A stretch of 64,000 bases of DNA from Oryzisolibacter sp. LB2S. GTDB lineage: Bacteria; Pseudomonadota; Gammaproteobacteria; Burkholderiales; Burkholderiaceae_C. The position numbers and the translations under genes are program-made. Below the pieces are notes generated by a model. The model was not told where the DNA came from and made no database searches. It saw nothing but the letters and a program-made list of their open reading frames with translations. The stretch covers positions 3,562,501-3,626,500 of the forward strand of contig NZ_CP160388.1 of assembly GCF_040732315.1 (NCBI RefSeq). The letters are read 5' to 3'. Below are positions 9,840-21,204 of this stretch, piece by piece. Every line of letters begins with the position of its first letter. Positions within the stretch are counted from its first letter, which is position 1.

Positions 9840-10069
9840 TCAAGCAGCGATACCCATTGACCTCGTCATCCCCGCGAAAACGATATTCATTGCCCCCCGT
9901 CATCCCCGCGAAAGCGGGGATCCAGATGCCACCCACGCCCTTGCTTCGCCGCCGCCGTGGATCCCCGCGTTCGCGGGGATGACGGTGGGTTTTGCAAGCA
10001 TCGCGCGCCATCAACAGGCAGCGCTGCTTGAGTCAAAACAATGAATCAAGCAGCGATATCCATTGACCT
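9840..10069. mobile_element. MITE-like element M1 with hairpin arms and duplicated end
   Basis: Terminal inverted repeats TCAAGCAGCG (9840-9849) and CGCTGCTTGA (10022-10031). Inside are two arms in inverted orientation (9898-9924 and 9958-9984), each itself a hairpin with stem CCCCGC/GCGGGG (GAAA loop on the left arm), plus a truncated third arm at 9864-9879. A 37-nt direct repeat (9827-9863 and 10033-10069, one mismatch) covers the host tail and the element's left end, so the right side carries a second partial copy of the left terminus. The element occupies nearly the whole 282 bp between the hypothetical gene and holA and contains no gene. Confidence 0.7.
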
Positions 10070-11134
10070 TCAGCGGCGCGCGGGCGCCTGGCCCAGCCTG
10101 CACAGCTGCAGCGCCAGGCGCGACAGGGCCTGCCAGCCGTCCTGGGGCCAGTCGGGGGTCTTGAGGCCCTTGACGATGCCGTCGACGATGTGGGCCGCGT
10201 GCAGCAGGCGCGCGAGCTGCGCGTCGCTGGCCTGGGGCAGCAGGCGCTCGTACAGGCGCTCCTTGTTGCCCCAGATGCGGTTTTCGCGCAGCGCCATGGG
10301 CAGGGGCTTGCCGGCGTTCATGGCGTCCTTGCAGCGCTTCAAGGCGCGGATGTCCTCGGCCAGGGCCCAGTGCACGAGCACCTCGGCCTCGCCCTCGGCC
10401 TGCAGGCCGTCGAGCATGCGCTGGGTGCGCGCCACCTGGCCGGAGAGCACGGCCTCTGAGAGCTTGAACACGTCGTAGCGCGCGACGTTGAGCACGGCCG
10501 ATTCGACCTGCGCCCAGGTCAGCTCGCCCTGGGGGTGGAGCAGGCCGAGCTTTTGGATCTCCTGGTGCGCGGCGAGCAGGTTGCCCTCGACGCGGTCGGC
10601 AAAGAACTGCAGGGTACGCTGACCCTCCTCGCCCGGCGCCACGCGCTGGCCCTGGGCGGCCAGGCGCTGGGCGATCCATTGCGGGAGCTGGGCGCGCTCG
10701 ACGGGGTCGATCTGCACGGTGGCACCGTGCGATTCGAGCGCGGAGAACCAGGCGCCGGTCCTGGTGGCCTTGTCCAGGCGCGGCAGCAGCACGATGGCAA
10801 GCAGGCTGTCGTTGCCCACGGCCGCCTGGGCCAGCTGCTGCAGCGCCGCGCTGCCGTCCTTCCCGGGCTTGCCCGAGGGGATGCGGACCTCGAGGATTTG
10901 CTTGTCGGCAAACAGGCTCAAGGACCCGCCCGCGGCGAGCACGGCGCTCCAGTCGAAATGCGCGCCGGCCACGGTGTGGCTGCTGCGCTCGGTGTAGCCC
11001 TGCGCGCGCGCGGCGGCGCGGATGGCGTCCAGCGCCTCCTGCTGCAGCAGTGGCTCGTCGCCATGCAGCGTGTAGAGCGGGCGCAGGCCTTTTTGCAGCT
11101 GGGCGGTGAGCTGGTTCAGAGGGATTTGAGCCAA
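10070..11134 (-). CDS. holA: DNA polymerase III delta subunit
   Basis: Clamp-loader subunit that opens the beta sliding clamp. About 354 residues with the HolA pattern LYTLHGDEPLLQQEAL near the N-terminus, a long Rossmann-like first half (ILEVRIPSGKPGKDG, LLAIVLLPRLDKATRTGAWF) and the C-terminal collar QEIQKLGLL...VLNVARYDVFKLSEAVLSG. The start chosen is TTG at 11134 because a GGAGG lies 5 nt upstream; that sequence belongs to repeat copy 4. A GTG at 11149, directly after an in-frame TAA, is the alternative but has no ribosome site. It lies 313 bp downstream of lptE. Confidence 0.92.
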   Translation of the reverse strand: MAQIPLNQLTAQLQKGLRPLYTLHGDEPLLQQEALDAIRAAARAQGYTERSSHTVAGAHFDWSAVLAAGGSLSLFADKQILEVRIPSGKPGKDGSAALQQLAQAAVGNDSLLAIVLLPRLDKATRTGAWFSALESHGATVQIDPVERAQLPQWIAQRLAAQGQRVAPGEEGQRTLQFFADRVEGNLLAAHQEIQKLGLLHPQGELTWAQVESAVLNVARYDVFKLSEAVLSGQVARTQRMLDGLQAEGEAEVLVHWALAEDIRALKRCKDAMNAGKPLPMALRENRIWGNKERLYERLLPQASDAQLARLLHAAHIVDGIVKGLKTPDWPQDGWQALSRLALQLCRLGQAPARR

Positions 11135-11137
11135 ACA

Positions 11138-11187
11138 GGCCTCCAACACTTATGTGTCAAGCGCTGACAGCTATGACACTGATAGCA
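11138..11187 (+). repeat. AGCTAT-type dispersed repeat, copy 4 (holA 5' end)
   Basis: GGCCTC at 11138-11143, 24 nt, CAGCTAT at 11168-11174, closing ATAGC at 11182-11186. On the minus strand its GGAGGCC is the likely Shine-Dalgarno of holA. Confidence 0.8.
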
Positions 11188-11189
11188 AC

Positions 11190-11340
11190 ACGGCGATGTC
11201 TGCGCCCGAGACCGGCCCCTGCCTGGCGCCTGCGATGTGCTTGCGGCGTCATCCCCGCGAAAGCGGGGATCCACAACGACGCCCGCACCGGCGCCAGGGT
11301 GGGGCCTGGATCCCCGCTTTCGCGGGGATGACGAGGTGAC
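11190..11340. mobile_element. MITE-like element M2 (degenerate ends) between holA and lptE
   Basis: Two inverted hairpin arms at 11247-11273 and 11307-11333, identical in core to those of M1 and M3. The left end GGCGATGTCTG (about 11193-11203) resembles the terminal sequence of M3 and starts at the tail of repeat copy 4; the right terminus is not recognisable. No gene is seen between 11135 and 11447. Confidence 0.6.
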
Positions 11341-11447
11341 GGGGCGCCCGCGCACGGAGGATGCGCCCCAGGGATGTCGCGGCCAGGCTGCCTGGGTCAC
11401 ATAAGCCCCCGCCATGATCATTGCCTCAACGACGAATGCGCCGCGAC

Positions 11448-11957
11448 TCAGGCAGCCGCACCGGGCTTCACCGCTGCCAGCCGCCGCATCAGCTGCTGCA
11501 CCAGGTCGCTGCGCATGTTGCGGTAGAGCATGGCCTCCTCGCCCTCCTTGGACAGGGCCAGGGTTTCGTTGTAGCTGATGTCGCGCTGCTGCAGCAGCTC
11601 GGTCTCGGCGATCCATTCCTGGCCCTGCTGGCCGCGCAGGCGAAAGCGGATGCGCAGGCGCAGCTGCAGCTCGCGCACCTGGCCCGCGGCGCTCTGGCCG
11701 ACGGCGACGCGCTCCTGCTGCTCGGAGAGGAGGTCCAGCACGACCTCAGCCTGGGTTTTCTGGGCCTCGTCGGTGATCACGGTGACGCCGCTGCCCGCGC
11801 CCTGCAGGGTGCGGACGAGCTCGCGCGCGAGGGGCAAGCCCGCGGGCGCCTGCACGTAGATGGAGCGAAACGCGAACCGGGGCACGCCGCGCAGGCGAAA
11901 GCCGCAGGCGGCGAGCGGCGCGGCGGCCAAGGCGATGAGCAGGTGACGCTTGTGCAT
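11448..11957 (-). CDS. lptE: LPS-assembly lipoprotein LptE
   Basis: Outer-membrane lipoprotein that plugs LptD for lipopolysaccharide export. 169 residues, signal peptide MHKRHLLIALAAAPLAAC with lipobox LAAC, then the family opening GFRLRGVPRF and the downstream strand pattern IYVQAPAGLPLARELVRTL. It lies 3 bp after leuS on the same strand and upstream of holA, the widely conserved leuS-lptE-holA order, which supports the assignment despite weak sequence conservation in this family. Confidence 0.92.
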   Translation of the reverse strand: MHKRHLLIALAAAPLAACGFRLRGVPRFAFRSIYVQAPAGLPLARELVRTLQGAGSGVTVITDEAQKTQAEVVLDLLSEQQERVAVGQSAAGQVRELQLRLRIRFRLRGQQGQEWIAETELLQQRDISYNETLALSKEGEEAMLYRNMRSDLVQQLMRRLAAVKPGAAA

Positions 11958-11960
11958 GGC

Positions 11961-14726
<2,766 letters not shown>

Positions 14727-14831
14727 TCACAATGGGATTCGTTGCGCCCAATTCTAGGCGTTCATCCCCCATGCCACCCCGTTGCGCCCGCCCACCAGGG
14801 CCGGCGCGCCATTGCCTTGCAAGGAGTTTTC

Positions 14832-16091
14832 TTGATCGATTCCGCCCTCTCCGAGCTGCACGCCCTCAGCCCCTGGATGCAGGCCGGCCTGGGCCTGGCC
14901 GGCCTGCTGCTGCTGTCCTGGCTGGCCCAGGCCGTGGCGCAGTACCTGCTGCTGCACATGGTGCCGCGCATCCGCGATCGCATGGATGTGCGCTGGGCGC
15001 AGGTGGTCTGGCACGACCAGGTGCTGCGCCGGCTCGCCCATGTCGTGCCCTCCCTGGTGATCCAGCTGGGCATTGACGCCGTGCCGCAGCTGCACCCGAC
15101 GGCGTTCGCCGTGGTGCGCAACCTGGCCGTGGCCCTCACGGTGCTGCAGCTCGTGCGCACGCTCAATGCGCTGCTCGACGCCACGCTGCAAGCGCAGGAA
15201 AACACCCCGGGCGGCGCGCCCACGAGCACGCGCTCGATCAAGAGCTATGTGCAGCTCGGCAAGCTCGCGCTGACGCTGGTGGGCGCCATCGTCATCGTGG
15301 CGGCGCTCATCGACCGCTCGCCGCTGATCCTGCTGTCGGGCCTGGGCGCCATGTCGGCGGTGCTGATGCTGGTGTTCAAGGACACCATACTGTCGTTCAC
15401 CGCGGGCGTGCAGCTCTCGTCCAACGACATGCTGCGCGTGGGCGACTGGATACAGATGCCCCAGGTGGGCGCGGATGGCGATGTGGTCGACATCGCGCTG
15501 CACACCGTCAAGGTGCAGAACTGGGACAAGACCATCACCACCATCCCCACCTGGCGCCTGATGAGCGAGAGCTACCGCAACTGGCGCGGCATGAGCGAAT
15601 CGGGCGGGCGGCGCATCAAGCGCACGCTGCAGATCGACGCGGCGAGCGTGCATTTTCTGAGCGAAGCCGACATCGACCGGCTCGAGCGCATCGCGCTGCT
15701 CACGCCCTATCTGCAGGAAAAGCGCGAGGCCGTGCACGCCACCAACGCCGCCCTGGGCGAGCGCGCGGCCACGCCGACGAACCTGCGCCGCCTGACCAAC
15801 ATCGGCACCTTCCGCGCCTATGTGCAGGCCTATCTGCGCGCCCACCCCGGCATTCACCAGGGCATGACGCTGATGGTGCGCACCATGGAGCCCACGGCCG
15901 AGGGCGTGCCGCTGGAGCTGTACTGCTTCACCGCCACCACGGCCTGGCTGCAGTACGAGGGGATACAGGGCGACATCTTCGACCACCTGATCGCCGTGCT
16001 GCCGGAGTTCGACCTGCGCCTGTTCCAGAGCCCCACGGGGCATGACATCCGCACCGGGCTGGGTCAGCGGGCGCTGCCGCCAAGCCCGTAG
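14832..16091 (+). CDS. MscS-family mechanosensitive channel, YbdG/MscM-like
   Basis: Inner-membrane channel family releasing solutes on hypo-osmotic shock. About 419 residues, close to E. coli YbdG, with about five N-terminal membrane segments, the pore-lining helix LSGLGAMSAVLMLVFKDTI and the MscS beta domain following it (VGDWIQMPQVGADGDVVDI, TTIPTWRLMSE). The start is TTG at 14832 with AAGGAG at 14821-14826, five nt upstream; no in-frame ATG gives the first membrane segment. The reading frame runs on far upstream only as antisense of leuS. It is divergent from leuS and convergent with exbD. Confidence 0.9.
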   Translation: MIDSALSELHALSPWMQAGLGLAGLLLLSWLAQAVAQYLLLHMVPRIRDRMDVRWAQVVWHDQVLRRLAHVVPSLVIQLGIDAVPQLHPTAFAVVRNLAVALTVLQLVRTLNALLDATLQAQENTPGGAPTSTRSIKSYVQLGKLALTLVGAIVIVAALIDRSPLILLSGLGAMSAVLMLVFKDTILSFTAGVQLSSNDMLRVGDWIQMPQVGADGDVVDIALHTVKVQNWDKTITTIPTWRLMSESYRNWRGMSESGGRRIKRTLQIDAASVHFLSEADIDRLERIALLTPYLQEKREAVHATNAALGERAATPTNLRRLTNIGTFRAYVQAYLRAHPGIHQGMTLMVRTMEPTAEGVPLELYCFTATTAWLQYEGIQGDIFDHLIAVLPEFDLRLFQSPTGHDIRTGLGQRALPPSP

Positions 16092-16117
16092 CGCCCGACG
16101 AACGAAAGTTCATGGTC

Positions 16118-16170
16118 ATTTTGGCCTCGAACGCCCGGCAGGAAAGCGCAACCAGCTATTGTTTTTGCTG
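16118..16170 (+). repeat. AGCTAT-type dispersed repeat, copy 6 (exbD 3' end)
   Basis: TTTTGGCCTC, 24 nt, CAGCTAT at 16153-16159, tail TGTTTTTGCTG. The CTA of CAGCTAT is the TAG stop codon of exbD on the other strand. Confidence 0.8.
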
Positions 16171-16581
16171 CACGGGCTGCGCCACAAAGCCCACGCGCCG
16201 CAGCCCCGCGGCCTGGGCCGCGCCCATGATCTGCACCACGCGGCCGTAGGGCACGGCCTCGTCGGCGCGCAGCTGCAGCTCGGTGTCGGGGTCGTGCGCG
16301 GCGATCTGCGCCAGGCGCTGCTGCAGCGCCGCGGCGTCCACGGGCGCATCGTCCACAAACAGCCGGCCCGCGGCATCGAGCGCCACCGTCACGCTGCGCG
16401 CGGCGGCGCCGGCCTGCGTGCCCTCGGCACGCGGCAGCTGCAGGCGGATGCTGCTCGCGAGCAGCGGCGCGGTGAGGATGAAGATCACCACCAGCACCAG
16501 CATCACGTCCACCAGCGGCGTGACGTTGATCTCGCTCATGGGCTGTGCGCCGGGGCTGCGTTCTATGCGGCCGAATGCCAT
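16156..16581 (-). CDS. exbD: ExbD/TolR-family proton-channel subunit
   Basis: Inner-membrane partner of ExbB/TolQ using the proton gradient to energise outer-membrane transport or Tol function. 141 residues; one membrane helix at about 17-42 with the family signature INVTPLVDVMLVLVVIF, whose Asp (VDVML) is the proton-carrying residue; the rest is the periplasmic ExbD fold. It follows exbB by 12 nt. The last residues and TAG stop come from a dispersed repeat copy. No tonB, tolA or tolB lies nearby, so ExbD versus TolR cannot be decided. Confidence 0.88.
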   Translation of the reverse strand: MAFGRIERSPGAQPMSEINVTPLVDVMLVLVVIFILTAPLLASSIRLQLPRAEGTQAGAAARSVTVALDAAGRLFVDDAPVDAAALQQRLAQIAAHDPDTELQLRADEAVPYGRVVQIMGAAQAAGLRRVGFVAQPVQQKQ

Positions 16582-16593
16582 GGGGAGGCGCCC

Positions 16594-17256
16594 TCAGTCG
16601 GCGGCGTTGGTGTCTATGACGAGCTCGCGCAGGTCATGCGCAAAGCCTTCGAGGTCGGCCTCGATGCGGGCGATGACCCGGCCGAACCAGTTGTAGGCCA
16701 GCACGGCGGGTATGGCCACGGTCAGGCCCGCGGCGGTCATGATGAGCGCCTCGCCCACGGGGCCGGCCAGGCGCTCTATGCTGATCTGCTCGACGCCGGC
16801 GAGGGCCGTGAGCGCATGGTAGATGCCCCAGACCGTGCCCAGCAGACCCACGAAGGGCGCGGTGGAGCCCACCGTGGCCAGCAGCACCTGGCCGAACTGC
16901 AGCCGGCCGAGCACACCATGCAGCGCATTGCGCAGCACGCGCGTGAGGCGCTGCGACAGGCTGCCCTGGCTGGAGAGCGCGCCGCCCGCGCGCCCCTCCT
17001 CGATCTGCTGCGCGGCCTGCACGAGCGGCAGCACCAGCGTCGCACTGTCCACGGCCCGCACGCGCTCGGCCCCCTGGGCCAGCGATGGCGCCTGCCAGAA
17101 CGCGGCCATGCCGCGCGGCACGTCCTGCGACGCGCGCCGCATCAGGTAGAGCTTCCAGAGTATGACGACCCAGCTGGCCACCGACATGGCCAGCAGCAGC
17201 GCGGCCGTGGCCTGCGTGACCACATCGCCCTGGCGCCACCAGTGCAGGCCGTCCAT
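16594..17256 (-). CDS. exbB: MotA/TolQ/ExbB-family proton channel
   Basis: Polytopic subunit of the ExbBD/TolQR motor. 220 residues; helices at about 10-30, 118-140 and 155-180, with the family core APFVGLLGTVWGIYHAL and GEALIMTAAGLTVAIPAVLAYN. ATG at 17256 (MDGLHWWRQGD) is chosen; the longer open frame upstream is a shadow of dapB. It starts 7 nt after the dapB stop, so it is probably co-transcribed with dapB, bamE and exbD. Confidence 0.9.
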   Translation of the reverse strand: MDGLHWWRQGDVVTQATAALLLAMSVASWVVILWKLYLMRRASQDVPRGMAAFWQAPSLAQGAERVRAVDSATLVLPLVQAAQQIEEGRAGGALSSQGSLSQRLTRVLRNALHGVLGRLQFGQVLLATVGSTAPFVGLLGTVWGIYHALTALAGVEQISIERLAGPVGEALIMTAAGLTVAIPAVLAYNWFGRVIARIEADLEGFAHDLRELVIDTNAAD

Positions 17257-17263
17257 GCCGGGC

Positions 17264-18097
17264 CTACCGGAGCCTGAGCACGTCGAACATGTCGAACAGC
17301 CCCGTGCGCTGCCCCGCGAGGAAGCCCACGGCGCGCAGGCTGCCCTGGGCGTAGCCGGCGCGGCTGTTGGACCTGTGCGTGATCTCCACGCGCTCGCCCG
17401 TGCCGGCAAACAGCACGGTGTGGTCGCCCACGATGTCGCCGCCACGCACGGTGGCAAAGCCTATGCTGCCGGGCTTGCGCTCGCCCGTGTGGCCGTAGCG
17501 CTCGTACACGGCGCGGTCGGCAAGCCGCGTGCCCTGGGCCTCGGCGATGACCTCGCCCATCTTGAGCGCCGTGCCCGAGGGCGCATCCACCTTGTGCTTG
17601 TGGTGGGCCTCGATGATCTCGATGTCGTAGCCGGCATCGAGCGCCTGGGCCGCCATCTGCAGCAGCTTGAGCGTGACGTTGACGCCCACGCTCATGTTGG
17701 GCGCGAGCACGATGGCCACCTTGCGCGCGGCGGCCTCGATCTCGGCCTTCTGCGCGTCGGAAAAGCCCGTCGTGCCGATGACGAGCTGCACGCCGAGCTC
17801 GGCGCACAGGGCCGCATGGGCCAGCGTGCCCTCGGGGCGCGTGAAGTCGATGAGCACGTCGGCGTCCTTGAGGCCCGCGCGCAGATCGGAGGTGATGAGC
17901 ACGCCGCTCTGGCGGCCCAGGAAGGCAGCAGCATCCTGACCCAGGGCGGGGCTGCCGGCGATGTCCAGCGCGCCCGCGAGCACGCAGTCGTCACTGGCCA
18001 CGATGGCCTCGATGAGCATGCGGCCCATGCGGCCGGAGGCGCCGGCCACGGCCACGCGGCGGCGTGCGGTCGATGCGGTGGAGGAGGTTGCAGTCAT
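17264..18097 (-). CDS. dapB: 4-hydroxy-tetrahydrodipicolinate reductase
   Basis: NAD(P)H-dependent step of lysine and diaminopimelate synthesis. 277 residues; nucleotide-binding [14 protein letters not shown] (16-29), IGTTGFS (about 118), and the catalytic/substrate motif [15 protein letters not shown] (about 163-177) with the catalytic histidine and lysine. Start ATG at 18097 gives a Ser/Thr-rich N-terminal extension of about 12 residues before the Rossmann fold. It lies between bamE (65 bp upstream) and exbB. Confidence 0.97.
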   Translation of the reverse strand: MTATSSTASTARRRVAVAGASGRMGRMLIEAIVASDDCVLAGALDIAGSPALGQDAAAFLGRQSGVLITSDLRAGLKDADVLIDFTRPEGTLAHAALCAELGVQLVIGTTGFSDAQKAEIEAAARKVAIVLAPNMSVGVNVTLKLLQMAAQALDAGYDIEIIEAHHKHKVDAPSGTALKMGEVIAEAQGTRLADRAVYERYGHTGERKPGSIGFATVRGGDIVGDHTVLFAGTGERVEITHRSNSRAGYAQGSLRAVGFLAGQRTGLFDMFDVLRLR

Positions 18098-18162
18098 GTC
18101 GGCGGGCTATGAATGTGAGAACGACGAAGGCCGCCCGGCGCGGGCGGCAGGGCCTGTGAGGG

Positions 18163-18714
18163 TCAGCGGCGCGGCGATTCCAGCGGTGGGTAGCTCGTTG
18201 CGGGCTGCGGCGCGGGCGTGGCCGCCGGCTCGGCCGCGGGCGGTGCCTTGGGGAAGCGCGCGAGCTCGGCCTCGGTGGCCTCGAGCCGGGGCACCTTGAC
18301 GCTGGTCTGCTTGGAGCTCAGCGAGGCGACGAACTCGGCCTCGGAGGGCATCTCGTCACCCTCGACATGGTCCATCACGTTGTCCTTGAAGAACACGGTG
18401 AGCCTGCGCGTCTGCGCCTCCACGCCCGGGCGCTTGAGCGTGAACACATAGTCCCAACGGTCGCCGTGGAACAGGCTCACCATGAGCGGCGTACCCAGGA
18501 TCTCGCGCACCTGCTGGCGCCCCATGCCGGGCTGCAGCGCCTGCACCTGCTCGCGCGAGATGAAGTTGCCCTGCACCACGTCCACCTTGTAGGGCGTGAC
18601 CATGCTCGACAGGCGCTCACCCGTGCCCGCACAACCGGCCAGACCAGCCGCCAGCGCAGCGGTCAGCAACACAATGGCGCCCCGGCGGGCGCCCCAACAA
18701 GCGTGAGCAAACAT
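18163..18714 (-). CDS. bamE: Outer-membrane assembly lipoprotein BamE (SmpA/OmlA)
   Basis: Lipoprotein of the Bam complex that inserts beta-barrels. About 183 residues; signal peptide ending LAAGLAGC (Cys about 28), then the SmpA/OmlA fold with [23 protein letters not shown] (quoted in part) and [15 protein letters not shown]. The C-terminus has an added Ala/Pro-rich tail ([16 protein letters not shown]). ATG at 18714 is chosen; an ATG at 18726 would add four residues and neither has a good ribosome site. It is divergent from fur, as in many proteobacteria. Confidence 0.93.
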   Translation of the reverse strand: MFAHACWGARRGAIVLLTAALAAGLAGCAGTGERLSSMVTPYKVDVVQGNFISREQVQALQPGMGRQQVREILGTPLMVSLFHGDRWDYVFTLKRPGVEAQTRRLTVFFKDNVMDHVEGDEMPSEAEFVASLSSKQTSVKVPRLEATEAELARFPKAPPAAEPAATPAPQPATSYPPLESPRR

Positions 18715-18823
18715 GGGTTTATGCATAGGGGATATGATCCGGCCCATTGTAGCGGCCGGTGCCTGGCATGCAGGCTGCGCGGCTCTTCCGGCCGATTTCG
18801 CCCTGGCTCCAGGGGGACCTGAC

Positions 18824-19243
18824 ATGACGAACATCGACGAACTCAAGAACACCGGCCTCAAGGCCACACTGCCGCGCCTGAAGATCCTGGAAATATTCCA
18901 GAAGGGCAGCCAGCGCCACATGACGGCCGAGGATGTGTTCCGCGTGCTGCTCGACGAACGCTCGGACATCGGCCTGGCCACGGTCTACCGTGTGCTCACG
19001 CAGTTCGAGCAGGCCGGCATCCTGCTGCGCAGCAACTTCGAGAGCGGCAAGGCGATCTACGAGCTCAACGAGGGCCAGCACCACGACCACTTCGTCTGCA
19101 CGGTCTGCGGCAAGGTCGAGGAGTTCTACGACGCCGAAATCGAGAAGCGCCAGAACCTCATCGCCAAGGAGAAGGGCTGGGTGATTCAGGACCACTCGAT
19201 GGCGCTGTACGGCCAGTGCGCCAACTGCGCCAAGAAGCGCTGA
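18824..19243 (+). CDS. fur: Ferric uptake regulator Fur
   Basis: Fe(II)-dependent repressor of iron uptake genes. 139 residues; N-terminal winged helix with [32 protein letters not shown] (recognition helix about 50-62), then the metal-binding dimerisation domain with [12 protein letters not shown] (His 88-90 region, CxxC at about 94-97) and a second C..C pair, CANC, at the end. ATG at 18824 after GGGGGACCTGAC. The 109 bp to bamE hold the divergent promoters; no clear Fur box was found. Confidence 0.97.
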   Translation: MTNIDELKNTGLKATLPRLKILEIFQKGSQRHMTAEDVFRVLLDERSDIGLATVYRVLTQFEQAGILLRSNFESGKAIYELNEGQHHDHFVCTVCGKVEEFYDAEIEKRQNLIAKEKGWVIQDHSMALYGQCANCAKKR

Positions 19244-19274
19244 GCGCATAGACCCAAGCCGCGCGCGGCCTGCC

Positions 19275-20228
19275 TCAGGAGCCGCCGCTCTCCATGGCGC
19301 GGCGGTGGCGCTCGAGAAACTCCTGGTAGGTGTCCACGCCACGCAGCTGCAGGATGGTGTTGCGCACCGCGGCCTCGACCAGCACGGCGATGTTGCGCCC
19401 CACGACCACCTGGATCACCACCTTGAGCACGGGCACACCCAGCACGTCCTGCGTGAGCGGCTCGAAGGGCAGGCGCTCGTAGTCGCGCTCCAGCGTCTCC
19501 TTGCGCACCAAGTGCACGATGAGCCTCAGGCGCATGCGCCGGCGCACGGCCGACTCGCCGAAGATGGCGCGAATGTCCAGCAGGCCTATGCCGCGCACCT
19601 CGAGCAGGTTCTGCAGCAGCTCGGGGCACTTGCCCTCGATGGTGGTCTGGTTGATGCGGTACAGGTCCACGGCATCGTCGGCCACCAGGCCGTTGCCGCG
19701 CGAGATCAGCTCGAGCCCCAGCTCGCTCTTGCCCAGGCCCGATTCGCCCGTGATCAACACACCCAGGCCCAGGATGTCCATGAACACGCCGTGCATGGTG
19801 ATGCGGTCGGCAAAATGTTTAGACAGGAAGGCGCGCAGCACGTCGATGATGAAGGCCGCCGACTCCTGCGTGGCGAACAGCGGTATCTGCGCGCGCTCGC
19901 ACATGGACACCAGTTCCCGGGGCGCCGTCTGTCCGTCGGCCAGCACCAGCACCGGCGGCTCCAGCGTAACGATGCGCGCGATGCGGCGCTCGCAGTCCTG
20001 GGGCGTGGAGTTGGTCAGGTAGGCGACCTCGCGCTCGCCGAGCACCTGAGCGCGATACGGGTGGATGTAGTTCAGATAGCCCACGAGGTCGGCGCTCGAG
20101 CGCGCCGCGCGCACCGCGACCTCCGCGAAGCGCCGCTCCGATGCGCTCAGGCCCGCAATCCATTGCCACTTGAGCAGGACCCGGAACTCCTCGAAAAGCG
20201 CATCGGCACTGACGACGTTGGGCTTCAC
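19275..20228 (-). CDS. hprK: HPr kinase/phosphorylase
   Basis: Phosphorylates and dephosphorylates a regulatory serine of HPr-like proteins. 317 residues; the N-terminal domain is followed by the Walker A GESGLGKS (161-168), the signature [13 protein letters not shown] and the C-terminal K-loop region [16 protein letters not shown]. The start is GTG at 20228. It lies 18 nt downstream of ptsN, which together with hpf is the proteobacterial nitrogen-PTS neighbourhood; rpoN and rapZ are not in the window. Confidence 0.96.
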   Translation of the reverse strand: MKPNVVSADALFEEFRVLLKWQWIAGLSASERRFAEVAVRAARSSADLVGYLNYIHPYRAQVLGEREVAYLTNSTPQDCERRIARIVTLEPPVLVLADGQTAPRELVSMCERAQIPLFATQESAAFIIDVLRAFLSKHFADRITMHGVFMDILGLGVLITGESGLGKSELGLELISRGNGLVADDAVDLYRINQTTIEGKCPELLQNLLEVRGIGLLDIRAIFGESAVRRRMRLRLIVHLVRKETLERDYERLPFEPLTQDVLGVPVLKVVIQVVVGRNIAVLVEAAVRNTILQLRGVDTYQEFLERHRRAMESGGS

Positions 20229-20246
20229 GGCAACGGGCGGTCGGCG

Positions 20247-20717
20247 TCAGGCGGAGCCTTGGGAGGACTGCCAGCCCGCAATCATGGCGTGCAGGGCGGC
20301 CGCATCGGTGCTGCTCTTGAGGCGCTCGCGCAGTGCGCTGTCGCTGAGCAGCTCGGCGATCTCGGAAAGAATCTCCAGGTGCTTTTGCGTGGCAGCCTCG
20401 GGCACGAGCAGAAAGATCAACAACACCACGGGCTGCTCGTCCGGAGCGTCGAAGCCTATGGGCTGGGCAAGCTGGAACACCGCTGCCATGGGGGACTTCA
20501 GACCCTTGATGCGCCCATGCGGAATGGCCACGCCATGGCCCAGCCCCGTGGAGCCCAGACGCTCGCGTGCAAACAGGCTGTCGGTGATCAGGGCCCGCGA
20601 CAGGCCATGCTGGCTTTCAAACAGCAGGCCTGCCTCCTCGAACGCACGTTTCTTGCTGGTGGCATCGACGCTCACGAGCACTTGTGCGGCAGGCAATATG
20701 GAAGCGAGTCGGTTCAT
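20247..20717 (-). CDS. ptsN: Nitrogen-PTS EIIA component PtsN
   Basis: Regulatory phosphocarrier EIIA-Ntr, which in other bacteria controls K+ channels and metabolism according to its phosphorylation. 156 residues, the normal length, with the phosphorylated histidine at 67 in GHGVAIPHGR. It follows an hpf terminator and so probably has its own promoter in 20718-20789, and is followed by hprK. The presence of trk and kup genes 11 kb away is notable because PtsN binds TrkA in E. coli; a link here is inference. Confidence 0.95.
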   Translation of the reverse strand: MNRLASILPAAQVLVSVDATSKKRAFEEAGLLFESQHGLSRALITDSLFARERLGSTGLGHGVAIPHGRIKGLKSPMAAVFQLAQPIGFDAPDEQPVVLLIFLLVPEAATQKHLEILSEIAELLSDSALRERLKSSTDAAALHAMIAGWQSSQGSA

Positions 20718-20789
20718 AGTGAGTGCGTTGATTATGCACGCCTAGCGGAAACCCTGAAAACGTATCTCGATGTACACCATCACGCCCAT

Positions 20790-20812
20790 AAAAAAACCGC
20801 CCCATGGGCGGT
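20790..20812 (-). terminator. Rho-independent terminator after hpf
   Basis: On the minus strand a CCGCCC/GGGCGG stem is followed by seven Ts. It lies 45 bp past the hpf stop and before ptsN. Confidence 0.85.
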
Positions 20813-20856
20813 TGCGGGCGGAGCCGGTCAGGCCCCGCACCGTGCGGGCGCGGCCG

Positions 20857-21204
20857 TCAGGTCGCCGCGGCCGCCTGGGCCGTTGCCCGGCGCACGCCGG
20901 CCTGATGGTCCTGCAGGCGATCCTTGTAGCGCACGACCATGCGGTCGAGCTTGTCCATCAGCTCGTCGACGGCGGCATAGAGGTCGAAATGTGCGCTTTC
21001 CACGAACAGGTCGCTGCCCTTGACGCGCACCGTGCATTCGGCACGCTGGCGTTTCTCCTTCTCCTTCTGCTTCTCTACGGTCAATAGCACCTTGACATCC
21101 ACCACCTGGTCGAAGTGGCGAATGATGCGATCAAGCTTGGATGTGACATAGCTGCGCAGGGCGGGAGTCACGTCAAGGTGATGGCCGCTGATCGTCAAAT
21201 TCAT
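20857..21204 (-). CDS. hpf: Ribosome hibernation promoting factor, short form
   Basis: Binds the 30S subunit in stationary phase and inactivates ribosomes. 115 residues, with [39 protein letters not shown] and [31 protein letters not shown], the short HPF/YfiA fold with a basic Ala-rich tail and no C-terminal dimerisation domain. ATG at 21204 has AGGAGG 7 nt upstream; a TTG two codons earlier overlaps this spacer and is rejected. Confidence 0.95.
   Translation of the reverse strand: MNLTISGHHLDVTPALRSYVTSKLDRIIRHFDQVVDVKVLLTVEKQKEKEKRQRAECTVRVKGSDLFVESAHFDLYAAVDELMDKLDRMVVRYKDRLQDHQAGVRRATAQAAAAT

Noticed and set aside
9864..9984. Hairpins of M1 as terminators
   Set aside because: They lack a T-run and occur as inverted pairs inside elements with terminal repeats; MITE is the better reading.
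18715..18823. A Fur box between bamE and fur
   Set aside because: No stretch matches a GATAATGAT-type 19-bp site well enough.
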